Positions 55,628 through 64,000 of a DNA stretch of 64,000 nucleotides are shown in pieces (positions within the stretch are counted from its first letter, which is position 1; the number at the start of each line of letters is the position of its first letter). The stretch comes from Xanthobacteraceae bacterium (GTDB lineage Bacteria; Pseudomonadota; Alphaproteobacteria; Rhizobiales; Xanthobacteraceae). The stretch lies in assembly GCA_029266425.1 (NCBI GenBank), contig JAQSWY010000011.1, positions 165,668-229,667 on the forward strand, written 5' to 3'. The notes beneath the pieces were generated by a model. It made no database searches and was not told the DNA's origin. It was given only the letters and a program-made list of their open reading frames with translations. The position numbers were made by a program, and so were the translations under genes.

Positions 55628-56599
55628 ATGCGCATGGCCGACAGCGAACAGCCGACCACGATCAGCGAGCGTGTCAATGAAGAGGCGCGGGCCTGGGTCG
55701 CCCGCCTTGCCTCGGGCGGCATTGATGATGCAGAGCTTGAGCGTTTCCACGCCTGGCGCGCGCTGTCCGACGCGCACCGCGAGGCCTTCGCCCGTGAGCG
55801 TGCCTTCTGGCAGCAATTGCAGGCGCTGGAGCCGGCATCGGTTCGCGGCTCGCGCAGGCTGATATCGCGGCGGCGGCTGCTGATCGGTGGCGGGGCGATG
55901 GCCGCGGCCGCCGTCGGCGCGGTGTTCGCGCCCGATATCAGACTGCTGTTCGAAGCTGACTACCGCACCGGTGTCGGCGAGCAACTCGGCGTCACCTTGC
56001 CCGACGGCTCGGCCGTGACGCTCAACACCGATTCCGCGCTCGCGCTCGACTATCGCTCCGGGCTTCGCCTCGTGCATCTGCTGCGCGGCGAGGCGCTGTT
56101 CGAGGTGAAGGTGGGCGGGCCTCCCTTCCGCGTCGCCGCGCTTGGCGGCGCTGCCGAGACGACGGCGGGCAGTTTCGCGGTAAGGACCGTGGACGAGGAG
56201 GCGAGCGTGCTGCTGATGCAGGGCCGCGCCACCGTGTTCGGTCCGATCGCACCGGCGGCGCCGGTCCCGACGAGTTCGCTCGTCGAGCTGACGCCGAATC
56301 TGGAGACCGGCTATCGCCAAGGCGGCGCGCCGGCACGTCCCATAGCCTTCGATGCGGACGCCGAACTGGCCTGGCGCTCCGGCCGGGTGATCTTCGACGG
56401 CAAGCCCTTCGGCCGGGCACTGGCGGAACTCGGCCGCTATGTGCGCGAGCGCCTGGTGCTCGCCGATCGCAGCCGGACCGGCGAGCCGGTGAGCGCGATC
56501 TTCTCGATCAGCCAGGCTCATGAGGCAATCGTGGCGCTGGCCTGCACCCAAGGGCTCTCGGTGCGGCGCATTCCGGGCGTCGTCATCTACATCTCATAA
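55628..56599 (+). CDS. fecR: FecR-family anti-sigma/sigma regulator
   Basis: A 323-residue membrane-anchored regulator. The cytosolic part contains the FecR N-terminal domain (ARAWVARLASGGIDDAELERFHAWRALSDAHREAFARE), then one membrane span (RRLLIGGGAMAAAAVGAVFA), then the periplasmic FecR domain (GEQLGVTLPDGSAVTLNTDSAL) and a secretin/TonB-short-like C-terminal end. It holds the FecI sigma factor inactive until the STN domain of the loaded receptor signals. Its partner sigma gene is 3.1 kb upstream instead of adjacent. Start may be 55628 or 55634. Confidence 0.92.
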   Translation: MRMADSEQPTTISERVNEEARAWVARLASGGIDDAELERFHAWRALSDAHREAFARERAFWQQLQALEPASVRGSRRLISRRRLLIGGGAMAAAAVGAVFAPDIRLLFEADYRTGVGEQLGVTLPDGSAVTLNTDSALALDYRSGLRLVHLLRGEALFEVKVGGPPFRVAALGGAAETTAGSFAVRTVDEEASVLLMQGRATVFGPIAPAAPVPTSSLVELTPNLETGYRQGGAPARPIAFDADAELAWRSGRVIFDGKPFGRALAELGRYVRERLVLADRSRTGEPVSAIFSISQAHEAIVALACTQGLSVRRIPGVVIYIS

Positions 56600-56688
56600 A
56601 ATTTTGTCGCCGCCCCTATGGGTGAGGCGCGCTGCCACCCGTCTCCTGCATAAGGGGTGGGGACCCCGACGAAATGGAGCGGGGAACC

Positions 56689-59115
56689 ATGGCGAACAAC
56701 ATGATCGGACGCGGCGCGGCACGTGCCCTTCTGCTGACGACGGCACTGGGCACCGGAATAGTCGCGGCGAGCCTCGGTTCGGCGGTGGTGGCGCCGGCGC
56801 ATGCACAGGCGACGGTGCGCAGCTTCAGCATTGCCCGCCAGCCGCTCGGCAGCGCGCTGCGCCAGTTCGCCGACCAGTCCGGCATGCAACTCGCCTATCG
56901 CACCGCCGACCTCAGCGGCCTGACTTCGCCGGGCGTTACCGGCGCCATGTCCCCGACCGAGGCGCTGGCGGCGCTGCTGCGCGGCACCGGCGTCACCTAC
57001 GGCATCACCGCGGCCAACACCGTCACCATCCAGCGCCCCACCGCGACGCCCGCCGGCGGTGCTGTCGGCGCGGCACCGGCCGGTGCCATCGAGCTCGACA
57101 CCATCGACGTTGCTGCGACCGCCGACGGCACCAGTGGCTATGTGGCCACCCGCAGCGACGCCGGCACCAAGACCGACACGCCGATCATCGAGGTGCCGCA
57201 GTCCATCTCCGTAGTCACTGCCGAGCAGATCACGGCGCAGGCGGCGCAGAGCATCAATGCCACGCTGCGCTATACGCCCGGGATCAGCAGCGAGCAGAAC
57301 GGCATGGATCCGCGCGGCTACGGCTTCCAGATCCGGGGCATCGATGCGGGCGACGATGCATTCTTCCGCGACGGCCTCGCCATGCCGGGCACCCAGTTCT
57401 CCTCGTTCCTCACGCTCGATCCGTTCGGTGCGGAGCGCATCGAGGTGCTGCGGGGGCCGAACTCGGTGCTCTATGGGCAGGCCAATCCCGGCGGCATCAT
57501 CAATTACGTGACCAAGCGGCCGACCGAGACCCCGTTCGCCGAGGTCGAAATCCTCGGCGGCAGCTTCGATCAGATCCAGGGGCAGTTCGATGTCGGCGGA
57601 CCGCTGACCGAGGACAAGACGTGGCTCTATCGCCTCACCGGCCTCGCGCGTGACGGCCAGACCTTCGTCGATTTTGTCGACGCCGACCGCGTCTTCATCG
57701 CCCCCGCGCTCACATGGAGGCCGAACGCCGACACCACGTTCACCATCCTGGCGAACTACCAGGAGGATCGCACAGGCTGGAGCAGCCAGTTCCTCCCTGC
57801 ACTCGGTACCGTGCTGCCCAACCAGGGGCGGCGGATCCCTGTGAATCGCTTCGTCGGCGAGCCCGGCTGGGACCAGTACGACCTGACGCAGGCTTCCATC
57901 GGCTATGAGTTCGAGCACAATTTCAACGAGACGCTGACGGTCCGGCAGAAGGCCCGCTACTCCTACTTGCACAATGAGCAGAAGGGCGTGTTCGGCTGGG
58001 GGCTCGACGCGAATGACAGCAGCCTGCTCAACCGCAGCTTCGACCAGGGCAAGTCCACCCTCGGCAATTTCGCCACGGACAACCAGCTGCAGGCCAATTT
58101 GCAGCTCGGCGATTTCAAGCACACCGTGCTGGTCGGCCTCGATTATCAATACAACGACTATTCCGACGATGGCTGGGGCGGGCCGGCTTTTCCCATCGAC
58201 ATCTTCGACCCTGTCTATGGCGAAATGCCCACCGCCATGGACCAGTGGCAGGATTCCGACATCACCATGAGCCAGGTCGGGCTCTACGCTCAGGACCAGA
58301 TCAGCTTCGGCAAGTTCGTCGCCACGCTCGGCGGTCGCCAGGACTGGGTGACCATGGATACGTTCGATCCCATCCAAGGCATCGATACCCGCTCCAACGA
58401 CGACAACTTCTCCGGCAGGGCCGGCCTCGTCTATCTCGCTGACAACGGCCTTGCTCCCTATGTCAGCTATGGGCAGTCGTTCCAGCAGCCGATCGGCATC
58501 GATATCGACGGCAACCCGCTCAAGCCTGAGACCGGCGAGCAGTGGGAGTTCGGCATCAAGTATCAGCCCCTCGACTGGAACGCCTTCATCACGGTCTCGG
58601 CCTTCGAGCTCACCCGTTCCAATCTGGTGCGTACCGACACCAATGGCGACCCGTTCCAGACCGGCGAGGTGCGCTCGCGCGGCATCGAAGTAGAGGCGGT
58701 GGCGAGCCTCGCCGACGGCTTGAGCCTGCGCGCCGCCTACACCTATCTCGACACCGAGATCACGGACGACGCCGACCCCGCCAATATCGGCAACACGCCC
58801 TATGGCGTGCCGCGCAACAAGGCCGGCATCTGGGCGGACTACACCTTCCAGCGCGGCGCCTGGCAGGGCTTCGGCTTCGGCGGCGGCGTGCGCTACACCG
58901 GCTGGACCTGGGCGGATGACGCCAACACCCTGAAAGTGCCGAGCTACACGCTGTTCGACGCGACGGTGCATTACGACTGGAAGAATTTCCGCTTCGCGCT
59001 GAACGCCACCAATCTGTTCGACAAGACCTATGTCGCGTCCTGCTACAATGCGGATGTCGGCTGCTTCTACGGCGAGCCGCGCAAGGTGCTGGCCTCCATC
59101 CGCTATCGCTGGTGA
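56689..59115 (+). CDS. TonB-dependent siderophore receptor with STN signalling domain
   Basis: An 808-residue outer-membrane receptor. After the signal (cleavage near APAHAQ) comes an STN domain (about 35-115, FSIARQPLGSALRQFADQSGMQLAYRTADLSGL), then plug (DTPIIEVPQSISVVTAEQI .. RGIDAGDDAFFRDGL .. FGAERIEVLRGPNSVLYGQANPGGIINYVTKRP) and a 22-strand barrel ending LASIRYRW. PQSISVVT and GQANPGGIINYVTKRP are typical of FhuA/FpvA/FoxA-type ferric-siderophore receptors. The start at 56689 has a strong ribosome site (GAGCGGGG). The STN domain talks to FecR. Confidence 0.95.
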   Translation: MANNMIGRGAARALLLTTALGTGIVAASLGSAVVAPAHAQATVRSFSIARQPLGSALRQFADQSGMQLAYRTADLSGLTSPGVTGAMSPTEALAALLRGTGVTYGITAANTVTIQRPTATPAGGAVGAAPAGAIELDTIDVAATADGTSGYVATRSDAGTKTDTPIIEVPQSISVVTAEQITAQAAQSINATLRYTPGISSEQNGMDPRGYGFQIRGIDAGDDAFFRDGLAMPGTQFSSFLTLDPFGAERIEVLRGPNSVLYGQANPGGIINYVTKRPTETPFAEVEILGGSFDQIQGQFDVGGPLTEDKTWLYRLTGLARDGQTFVDFVDADRVFIAPALTWRPNADTTFTILANYQEDRTGWSSQFLPALGTVLPNQGRRIPVNRFVGEPGWDQYDLTQASIGYEFEHNFNETLTVRQKARYSYLHNEQKGVFGWGLDANDSSLLNRSFDQGKSTLGNFATDNQLQANLQLGDFKHTVLVGLDYQYNDYSDDGWGGPAFPIDIFDPVYGEMPTAMDQWQDSDITMSQVGLYAQDQISFGKFVATLGGRQDWVTMDTFDPIQGIDTRSNDDNFSGRAGLVYLADNGLAPYVSYGQSFQQPIGIDIDGNPLKPETGEQWEFGIKYQPLDWNAFITVSAFELTRSNLVRTDTNGDPFQTGEVRSRGIEVEAVASLADGLSLRAAYTYLDTEITDDADPANIGNTPYGVPRNKAGIWADYTFQRGAWQGFGFGGGVRYTGWTWADDANTLKVPSYTLFDATVHYDWKNFRFALNATNLFDKTYVASCYNADVGCFYGEPRKVLASIRYRW

Positions 59116-59993
59116 GGGGTCGGGTCTTGGCACTTGATCGGCGGGCTTTGCTCGGGGCGGGAATTGCGACTGTCGCGGGCCTGCGCCCAGCATGGACAAG
59201 CGCGCCGCCGCGTATCGTCTGCCTGGAATGGACCGCGGCCGAGCTGGTGCTGGCGCTCGGTATCACACCCATCGCTGTCGGCGATGTCGCCGGTTACCGA
59301 GAATGGGTGGTGGAGCCGGAACTGCCGGCGGCGACCATCGATCTCGGCTCGCGCAGCGAACCCAATGCCGAGATCGTCCGCCGGCTGAGGCCCCATCTCG
59401 TCATCGCGACGCGCGGCTACGGCATCGACATCGCCACCTTCGCAAGCCTGGCCGCGACCTTCGAGCTGGTGTTCTTCAGCGGCGCCGCGCCGCCGCTGAC
59501 GCAGGGCGCCCTGGAGTTGCTGCGCCTCGGCGATCGGCTGGGCCGGGCGGACGCGGCGCGGGCAACGATCGTGCAGAGCGAAGGCGCGATCGATGCGGCG
59601 GCCTCGCGGATGGCGGCGAGGCGCGGCGAGCGGATCTGCATCGTCAGCATGTTCGAGGAGCCACACTTGCGCATCTATGGCGCCGGCAGCCTCTTTGCGG
59701 CGGTCACCGACCGGCTCGGGCTGGTGAATGCCTGGAGCGCACCGACCAACGCATGGGGCTTCTCCACCATCAGCTTCGACCAGCTCGCCAAGGTCGGCGC
59801 CGCCCGCATGGTCGTGCTGACGCCGATCTCCCGGGCCGCCGAGCGCATGATGAAGGAGAGCGGCCTCTGGACGTCGCTGCCGTGCGTCAAGGCGGGGCCG
59901 CCGCTGATGATCCCGGCGGTGTGGCCTTATGGCGGGCTCACCGCCGCCGCCCGTTTCGGGCGCCTCCTCGCCGAGCGGTTCGCCTTCGCATGA
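59112..59993 (+). CDS. fhuD: FhuD-like siderophore-binding periplasmic protein
   Basis: A 293-residue class III binding protein. The start is GTG, overlapping the receptor stop by 4 bases. A twin-arginine-like signal (LDRRALLGAGIATVAG) is followed by PPRIVCLEWTAAELVLALGITPIAVGDVAGYREWV, the FhuD N-lobe, the long linking helix and the C-lobe (VNAWSAPTNAWGFSTISFDQLA). It should carry a hydroxamate-type ferric siderophore to FhuB. The ligand is inferred from its neighbours. Confidence 0.9.
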   Translation: MRGRVLALDRRALLGAGIATVAGLRPAWTSAPPRIVCLEWTAAELVLALGITPIAVGDVAGYREWVVEPELPAATIDLGSRSEPNAEIVRRLRPHLVIATRGYGIDIATFASLAATFELVFFSGAAPPLTQGALELLRLGDRLGRADAARATIVQSEGAIDAAASRMAARRGERICIVSMFEEPHLRIYGAGSLFAAVTDRLGLVNAWSAPTNAWGFSTISFDQLAKVGAARMVVLTPISRAAERMMKESGLWTSLPCVKAGPPLMIPAVWPYGGLTAAARFGRLLAERFAFA

Positions 59994-61996
59994 GCGGCCT
60001 CGTCCGGACCTTTCATCCGCTGCCGGCGCGTACGCGGCGGCTGGCGATGCCGCTGCTGCTTGGCCTGCCGCCGCTGCTCGCCGCCGTGCTGACCGTGTTC
60101 GGCGCGCTCGAACTGCTCGATCCGCACCTCTGGTGGAAGGCGGCGCTCGCCCCGAACGCCGTGAACGCGAATGAGATGCTGTTCCACTACGCCTTCCTGC
60201 CGCGCCTTGCCGTCGGCCTTCTGGCCGGTGCCGCGCTCGGCCTGTCCGGGACGCTGTTCCAGCAGATCCTGCGCAACCCGCTCGCGGAGCCGACGACGCT
60301 CGGTAGCGCGGCCGGTGCCAGCCTGGCTCTGACGGTTGCAACGCTCTTTGCCCCCGGCCTGCTCGATGGCTGGAGCGAGCTCACCGCGCTGGCCGGGGCA
60401 GGAGTGGCGACGCTGGCGGTGTTCATGGTCGCCGGACGGCGAAGGCTCTCGCCGGTCGCCCTGATCCTGGCCGGGCTGGTGGTGACGCTTATTGCCGGCT
60501 CGGCGAGCGCGTTGCTGGTGCTGATGAAACGCGACTATCTCACCGAGCTCTTCATCTGGCAGAGCGGCTCGCTGGTGCAGAACGACTGGGGGCCGACGCT
60601 CCGGCTCGTCCCCTGGCTCATTGCCGGGGGAGCGTTGGCTGCGCTCATGGTCCGGCCGCTCGCTGTGCTCGATCTCGGCGACGACACGGTGCGGAGCCTC
60701 GGCCTGCCGCCGACGCCGATCCGTCTTGCCGGTCTCGCCATTGCGGTGGCGCTCGGCGCGGTGGTGGTGGCGGCGGTCGGCGTCATCGGCTTTGTCGGCA
60801 TTGCCGCCCCGGCCCTGGCGGGCCGCGCCGGAGCGCGGACGCTGAAGGCGCGGATGCTGCTGGCGCTGCCGATCGGTGGCTGTCTCGTCTGGTTCGCCGA
60901 CCAGACGGTGCAGCGCCTCGGCTTCATCGAGGAGATACCCGCCGGCACCGCGACCGCGCTGATCGGGGCACCGGTCCTGCTGCTGCTGTTGCCGCGGCTG
61001 CGTCTCGCCGCGCCCGGCGCAGCGGTCACGGTCGGCGTGCCGGACCGCACATTGGGCCCGCGCACGCTGGCGATGCCCCTGATCGCCCTCGCATTGCTGA
61101 TCGTCGTTGCGGTCAGCTTCGGCCGCCATGAGGGCGGCTGGGAGTGGGCGACGGGCGGCAACCTTGCCGAACTGCTGCCGCTGCGCCTGCCACGCGTCGC
61201 GGTGGCGCTGGGTGCCGGGGTGATGTTCGGCATGGCTGGAGCCGGGTTACAGCGCATCTCCGGCAATGCCATGGCCGCGCCGGAGGTGCTGGGCGTGTCG
61301 GCCGGTGCCGCGCTCGGCGTTATGGCGCTGATGCTGCTGACGCCGGAACTGGGCCGCCTGCCGATCCTTGTCGCCGCCTGCCTCGGCGCCGCCGCCGCGC
61401 TGCTGGTGCTCGTCGCCGTCGGTCGTGGCGAAGGCGCGGGCAGCGAGCGCCTGCTGCTCGCCGGCGTCGCCGTCACCACCGCCGCCTCGGCGCTGGAAGC
61501 CCTGGTGCTGGCGAGCGGCGATCCGCGGCTCGATTTCCTGCTCTCCTGGATGTCGGGCTCGACCTATCGCGCCACTGGGGCGGACGCCCTAGTGAGCCTT
61601 GCCGGCATGGCGGCAACGCTCGTCCTGCTGCCGCTCGCCGCGCGGTGGCTGGAGATCCTGCCGCTCGGCCCGATGGTGGCGCGCGCGCTCGGGATTGATA
61701 CCGCCGGCAGCCGGCTTGCCATCATCGGGCTGATCGCCATTCCCACGGCGATCGCCACCGTGGCGATGGGCCCGCTTTCCTTCGTCGGGCTGCTCGGCCC
61801 GCATATGGCGCGCATGCTGGGCTTCCGCCGCGCGCTGCCGCACCTCTTCGCCTCCGGCCTCCTCGGCGGGATCGTGCTGGTGGCCGCGGACTGGTGCGGC
61901 CGCATGCTGATCTATCCGTGGCAATTGCCGGCGGGGCTGATCGCCGGCTTTGTCGGCGGCCCTTATTTCCTCTGGTTGATGTCGAGGGCCCGATGA
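59990..61996 (+). CDS. fhuB: FhuB-like double permease
   Basis: A 668-residue inner-membrane protein with two tandem FecCD/BtuC domains of about 330 residues each. Each half repeats the family pattern: LPRLAVGLLAGAALGLSGTLFQQILRNPLAEPTTLG and GVIGFVGIAAPALAGRAGART in the first; LPRVAVALGAGVMFGMAGAGLQRISGNAMAAPEVLGVSAGA and SFVGLLGPHMARMLG in the second. It overlaps fhuD by 4 bases. It needs an FhuC-type ATPase, which is not found intact next to it. Confidence 0.93.
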   Translation: MSGLVRTFHPLPARTRRLAMPLLLGLPPLLAAVLTVFGALELLDPHLWWKAALAPNAVNANEMLFHYAFLPRLAVGLLAGAALGLSGTLFQQILRNPLAEPTTLGSAAGASLALTVATLFAPGLLDGWSELTALAGAGVATLAVFMVAGRRRLSPVALILAGLVVTLIAGSASALLVLMKRDYLTELFIWQSGSLVQNDWGPTLRLVPWLIAGGALAALMVRPLAVLDLGDDTVRSLGLPPTPIRLAGLAIAVALGAVVVAAVGVIGFVGIAAPALAGRAGARTLKARMLLALPIGGCLVWFADQTVQRLGFIEEIPAGTATALIGAPVLLLLLPRLRLAAPGAAVTVGVPDRTLGPRTLAMPLIALALLIVVAVSFGRHEGGWEWATGGNLAELLPLRLPRVAVALGAGVMFGMAGAGLQRISGNAMAAPEVLGVSAGAALGVMALMLLTPELGRLPILVAACLGAAAALLVLVAVGRGEGAGSERLLLAGVAVTTAASALEALVLASGDPRLDFLLSWMSGSTYRATGADALVSLAGMAATLVLLPLAARWLEILPLGPMVARALGIDTAGSRLAIIGLIAIPTAIATVAMGPLSFVGLLGPHMARMLGFRRALPHLFASGLLGGIVLVAADWCGRMLIYPWQLPAGLIAGFVGGPYFLWLMSRAR

Positions 61997-62132
61997 CGGC
62001 CGAGCCGATCTTCCTCATGCGGGGATGACCCACGGACATCATGACACCGCCACGGCTTTATGAAATATACGGCGTCGCCATGGGGGGTGATGGCCTCGCC
62101 GGCCGACGGCCTGGCCATCGGCTACCCGCTCT
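61993..62132 (+). other. Gap with possible fhuC remnant
   Basis: An ATG at 61993 overlaps the fhuB stop by 4 bases, exactly as a coupled ATPase gene would, but its frame ends after 11 codons (MTAEPIFLMRG). Further on, the frame from the ATG at 62058 reads MKYTASPWGVMASPADGLAIGYPL and stops at 62132; GLAIGY resembles the start of ABC ATPases. No Walker motif is present. The interpretation as remains of a deleted fhuC is tentative; it could also be chance plus leader DNA. Confidence 0.3.
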
Positions 62133-62177
62133 GACAGTCCAAGGCGGCGGCACCGCCCGCTGCACACGAAGCGTGCC

Positions 62178-63908
62178 ATGCCCATCCTGAAGCAGTTCTT
62201 CGCCTACTACGCGCCTTATAAGGGCCTGTTCCTGCTCGACTTCTCCTGCGCGGTGATCTCGGGCCTGCTCGAGCTCGGCTTTCCGATGGCGGTGAAGCTT
62301 TTCGTCGACCGCCTGCTGCCGGAGCAGAATTGGGGGCTCATCGGAGCGGCGGCTGCGGTGCTGCTCGCGGTCTATGTGCTGAACACCGGTCTGATGGCGA
62401 TCGTCACCTACTGGGGGCACATGCTCGGCATCAACATCGAGACCGAGATGCGCCGCAAGAGCTTCGACCATCTGCAGAAGCTCTCCTTCAGCTTCTACGA
62501 CAACAACAAGACCGGCCACCTCGTCGCCCGTATCACCAAGAATCTGGAGGAGGTGGGCGAGGTCGCCCATCACGGGCCGGAGGACGCCTTCATCGCGGTG
62601 ATGACCTTCCTCGGCGCCTTCGCCCTGATGTTGATGGTGAACGTGCCGCTGGCGCTGATCACCCTTGCAATCGTGCCGCTCGTCGCCTGGTTCACCAGCC
62701 ACTATGGCGGGCGGATGACGCAGAATTTCCGCGCGCTATTCGCTCGGGTCGGCGATTTCAATGCGCGGCTGGAGGAGAATGTCGGCGGCATGCGCGTGGT
62801 TCAGGCCTTCGGCAACGAGGACCATGAGCGCGCGCTTTTCGCCCACGATAATGCCCGCTATCGCGAGACCAAGCTCGCCGCCTACCGCATCATGGCGGCC
62901 AACGCCTCGCTTTCCTATCTCGGCATGCGCCTCACCCAGATGGTGGTGATGGTCGCCGGCACCTGGTTCGTCATTCGCGGCGACCTCACCAATGGCGGCT
63001 TTGTCGGCTTCCTGCTGCTGGTCGCTGTGTTCTTCCGGCCGATCGAGAAGATCAACGCCATCATCGAGATCTATCCCAAGGGCCTTGCCGGCTTCCGCTC
63101 CTATCTCGACCTCCTGGCGACCAAGCCGGACATCGCCGACCGCCCAAAGGCGACCGAGATGACCGGGCTGAACGAAGCGATCCGCTATGAGGGTGTAAGC
63201 TTCGGCTACAACGGCGCGCCCTCACTGGTGCTGCGCAGCCTCGACCTCACCATCCGCGCCGGCGAGACGGTGGCCTTCGTCGGGCCTTCGGGCGCCGGCA
63301 AGACCACAATCTGCTCGCTGCTGCCGCGCTTCTACGAGCCGAGCGGCGGGCGCATCACCATTGACGGCGTCGACATACGCGACCTGACGCTGGCCTCTCT
63401 GCGCGCCCATATCGGCATCGTGCAGCAGGACGTGTTCCTGTTCGCCGGCACGCTGCGCGAGAACATCGCCTATGGAAGACTCAATGCCACCGAGGCCGAC
63501 GTCGAGGCAGCCGTGCGCCGTGCGCGGCTCGACGAGATGGTGGCCGGCCTGCCGGCCGGGCTGGACACAATCGTCGGCGAGCGCGGGGTGAAGCTCTCCG
63601 GCGGGCAGAAGCAGCGTGTCGCCATCGCCCGCATCTTCCTCAAGGATCCGCCGATCCTGATCCTCGACGAGGCGACCTCGGCGCTCGACACCGAGACCGA
63701 GCGCGAAATCCAGCAGTCGCTGGCGGCGCTGTCGGAAGGGCGCACCACGCTGGTGATCGCCCACCGCCTCGCCACCATCCGCAATGCCGATCGCATCGTC
63801 GTGGTCACCGAGGGCGGCATCGCCGAACAGGGCCGCCATGGCGAGCTGATCGCCGCGCCGGGCATCTATCGCCGCCTGCACGACACCCAGTTTGCCGGGG
63901 TGGACTAG
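62178..63908 (+). CDS. ABC transporter of the exporter type, fused membrane and ATPase domains
   Basis: A 576-residue half-transporter like MsbA/LmrA. The N-terminal membrane domain has six spans (about 15-305) with the RKSFDHLQKLSFSFYDNNKTGHLVARITKNLEEV coupling segment; the ATPase (about 335-575) has Walker A GPSGAGKTTICSLLPRFY, Q-loop GIVQQDVFLFAGTLRENIAYG, signature LSGGQKQRVAIARIF, Walker B ILILDEATSALDTETE and switch IAHRLATIR. It presumably works as a homodimer. It may export a siderophore or lipid; a few such proteins (YbtPQ, IrtAB) import siderophores. It lies 181 bases after fhuB. Confidence 0.9.
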   Translation: MPILKQFFAYYAPYKGLFLLDFSCAVISGLLELGFPMAVKLFVDRLLPEQNWGLIGAAAAVLLAVYVLNTGLMAIVTYWGHMLGINIETEMRRKSFDHLQKLSFSFYDNNKTGHLVARITKNLEEVGEVAHHGPEDAFIAVMTFLGAFALMLMVNVPLALITLAIVPLVAWFTSHYGGRMTQNFRALFARVGDFNARLEENVGGMRVVQAFGNEDHERALFAHDNARYRETKLAAYRIMAANASLSYLGMRLTQMVVMVAGTWFVIRGDLTNGGFVGFLLLVAVFFRPIEKINAIIEIYPKGLAGFRSYLDLLATKPDIADRPKATEMTGLNEAIRYEGVSFGYNGAPSLVLRSLDLTIRAGETVAFVGPSGAGKTTICSLLPRFYEPSGGRITIDGVDIRDLTLASLRAHIGIVQQDVFLFAGTLRENIAYGRLNATEADVEAAVRRARLDEMVAGLPAGLDTIVGERGVKLSGGQKQRVAIARIFLKDPPILILDEATSALDTETEREIQQSLAALSEGRTTLVIAHRLATIRNADRIVVVTEGGIAEQGRHGELIAAPGIYRRLHDTQFAGVD

Positions 63909-63917
63909 GGCTGGGAC

Positions 63918-64000
63918 TCAATTTACCCACCATGTGATTGCGGCGGCGATGCAGACGGCAGAGAGGAAGATGTCGGCGCGTTTGTCGTAGCGAGTTGCGA
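63918..64000 (-). mobile_element. 3' end of an IS5-like transposase gene
   Basis: The complementary strand reads ATRYDKRADIFLSAVCIAAAI followed by TWWVN and a stop (TGA, complement of 63918-63920). TRYDK near the C-terminus is characteristic of IS5-family (IS427/IS1031-like) transposases. The element runs out of the window. Its outer end lies within about ten bases of the ABC gene stop, and CTAG at 63905-63908 fits the YTAR/TA target preference of this family. Confidence 0.75.

Overview
The window is GC-rich and reads as the chromosome of a free-living alphaproteobacterium of the order Hyphomicrobiales (Rhizobiales), probably near the Xanthobacteraceae (Ancylobacter/Starkeya-like). The assignment is an inference from gene content: an aapJQMP amino-acid importer beside metC, urtABCDE followed by urease genes, an Omp25-like beta-barrel, and many long GC-rich inverted repeats of the kind scattered between rhizobial genes. 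No tRNA, rRNA, CRISPR array or prophage was seen. About 55 genes are supported.

Layout: (1) 17-1269, an SDR and a small unknown protein. (2) 1447-7825, a probable periplasmic iron-acquisition operon: imelysin, Tat-exported multicopper oxidase, di-haem oxidoreductase, second imelysin and a DUF1513 protein. (3) 8076-10315, an outer-membrane beta-barrel and an aminotransferase. (4) 10468-22492, a nitrogen-scavenging locus that starts at a near-perfect sigma-54 promoter: urtABCDE, ureD, a fused ureAB, an inserted vapBC toxin-antitoxin pair, then ureC, ureE, ureF and ureG. (5) 22679-24994, a GAF-PAS-GGDEF-EAL protein. (6) 24998-29120, a LysR regulator divergent from a CMD-CMD-cupin fusion, an aldo/keto reductase and an SDR. 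(7) 29437-32598, a 1053-residue secreted protein with a Cys-rich and a Gln-rich part. (8) 32925-35939, a GT39/GT2/LABN envelope-glycosylation set. (9) 36069-42062, metC divergent from aapJQMP, which also has a sigma-54-like promoter. (10) 42286-46602, an unknown secreted protein, sulfurtransferase, alanyl-tRNA editing protein, cysteine synthase and a tiny membrane protein. (11) 46691-63908, a large iron/siderophore region. It holds a TonB receptor, small protein and FptX-like MFS operon divergent from an AraC regulator; then fecI, a damaged redox cassette, fecR, a second TonB receptor, a FhuD-like binding protein, a FhuB-like double permease and an ABC-exporter-type protein. The 3' tail of an IS5-like transposase closes the window.

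Two themes dominate. The first is nitrogen scavenging: both the urea operon and the aap operon carry -24/-12 promoters, so both are probably NtrC-controlled. The second is iron uptake, in three separate clusters. One of these, the fec-like system, looks disturbed: a 3-kb cassette separates sigma factor from anti-sigma factor, that cassette contains an in-frame stop in one gene and an apparent one-base deletion in another, no normal FhuC-type ATPase gene follows fhuB (only short ATG-led remnants), and an insertion sequence abuts the last gene.
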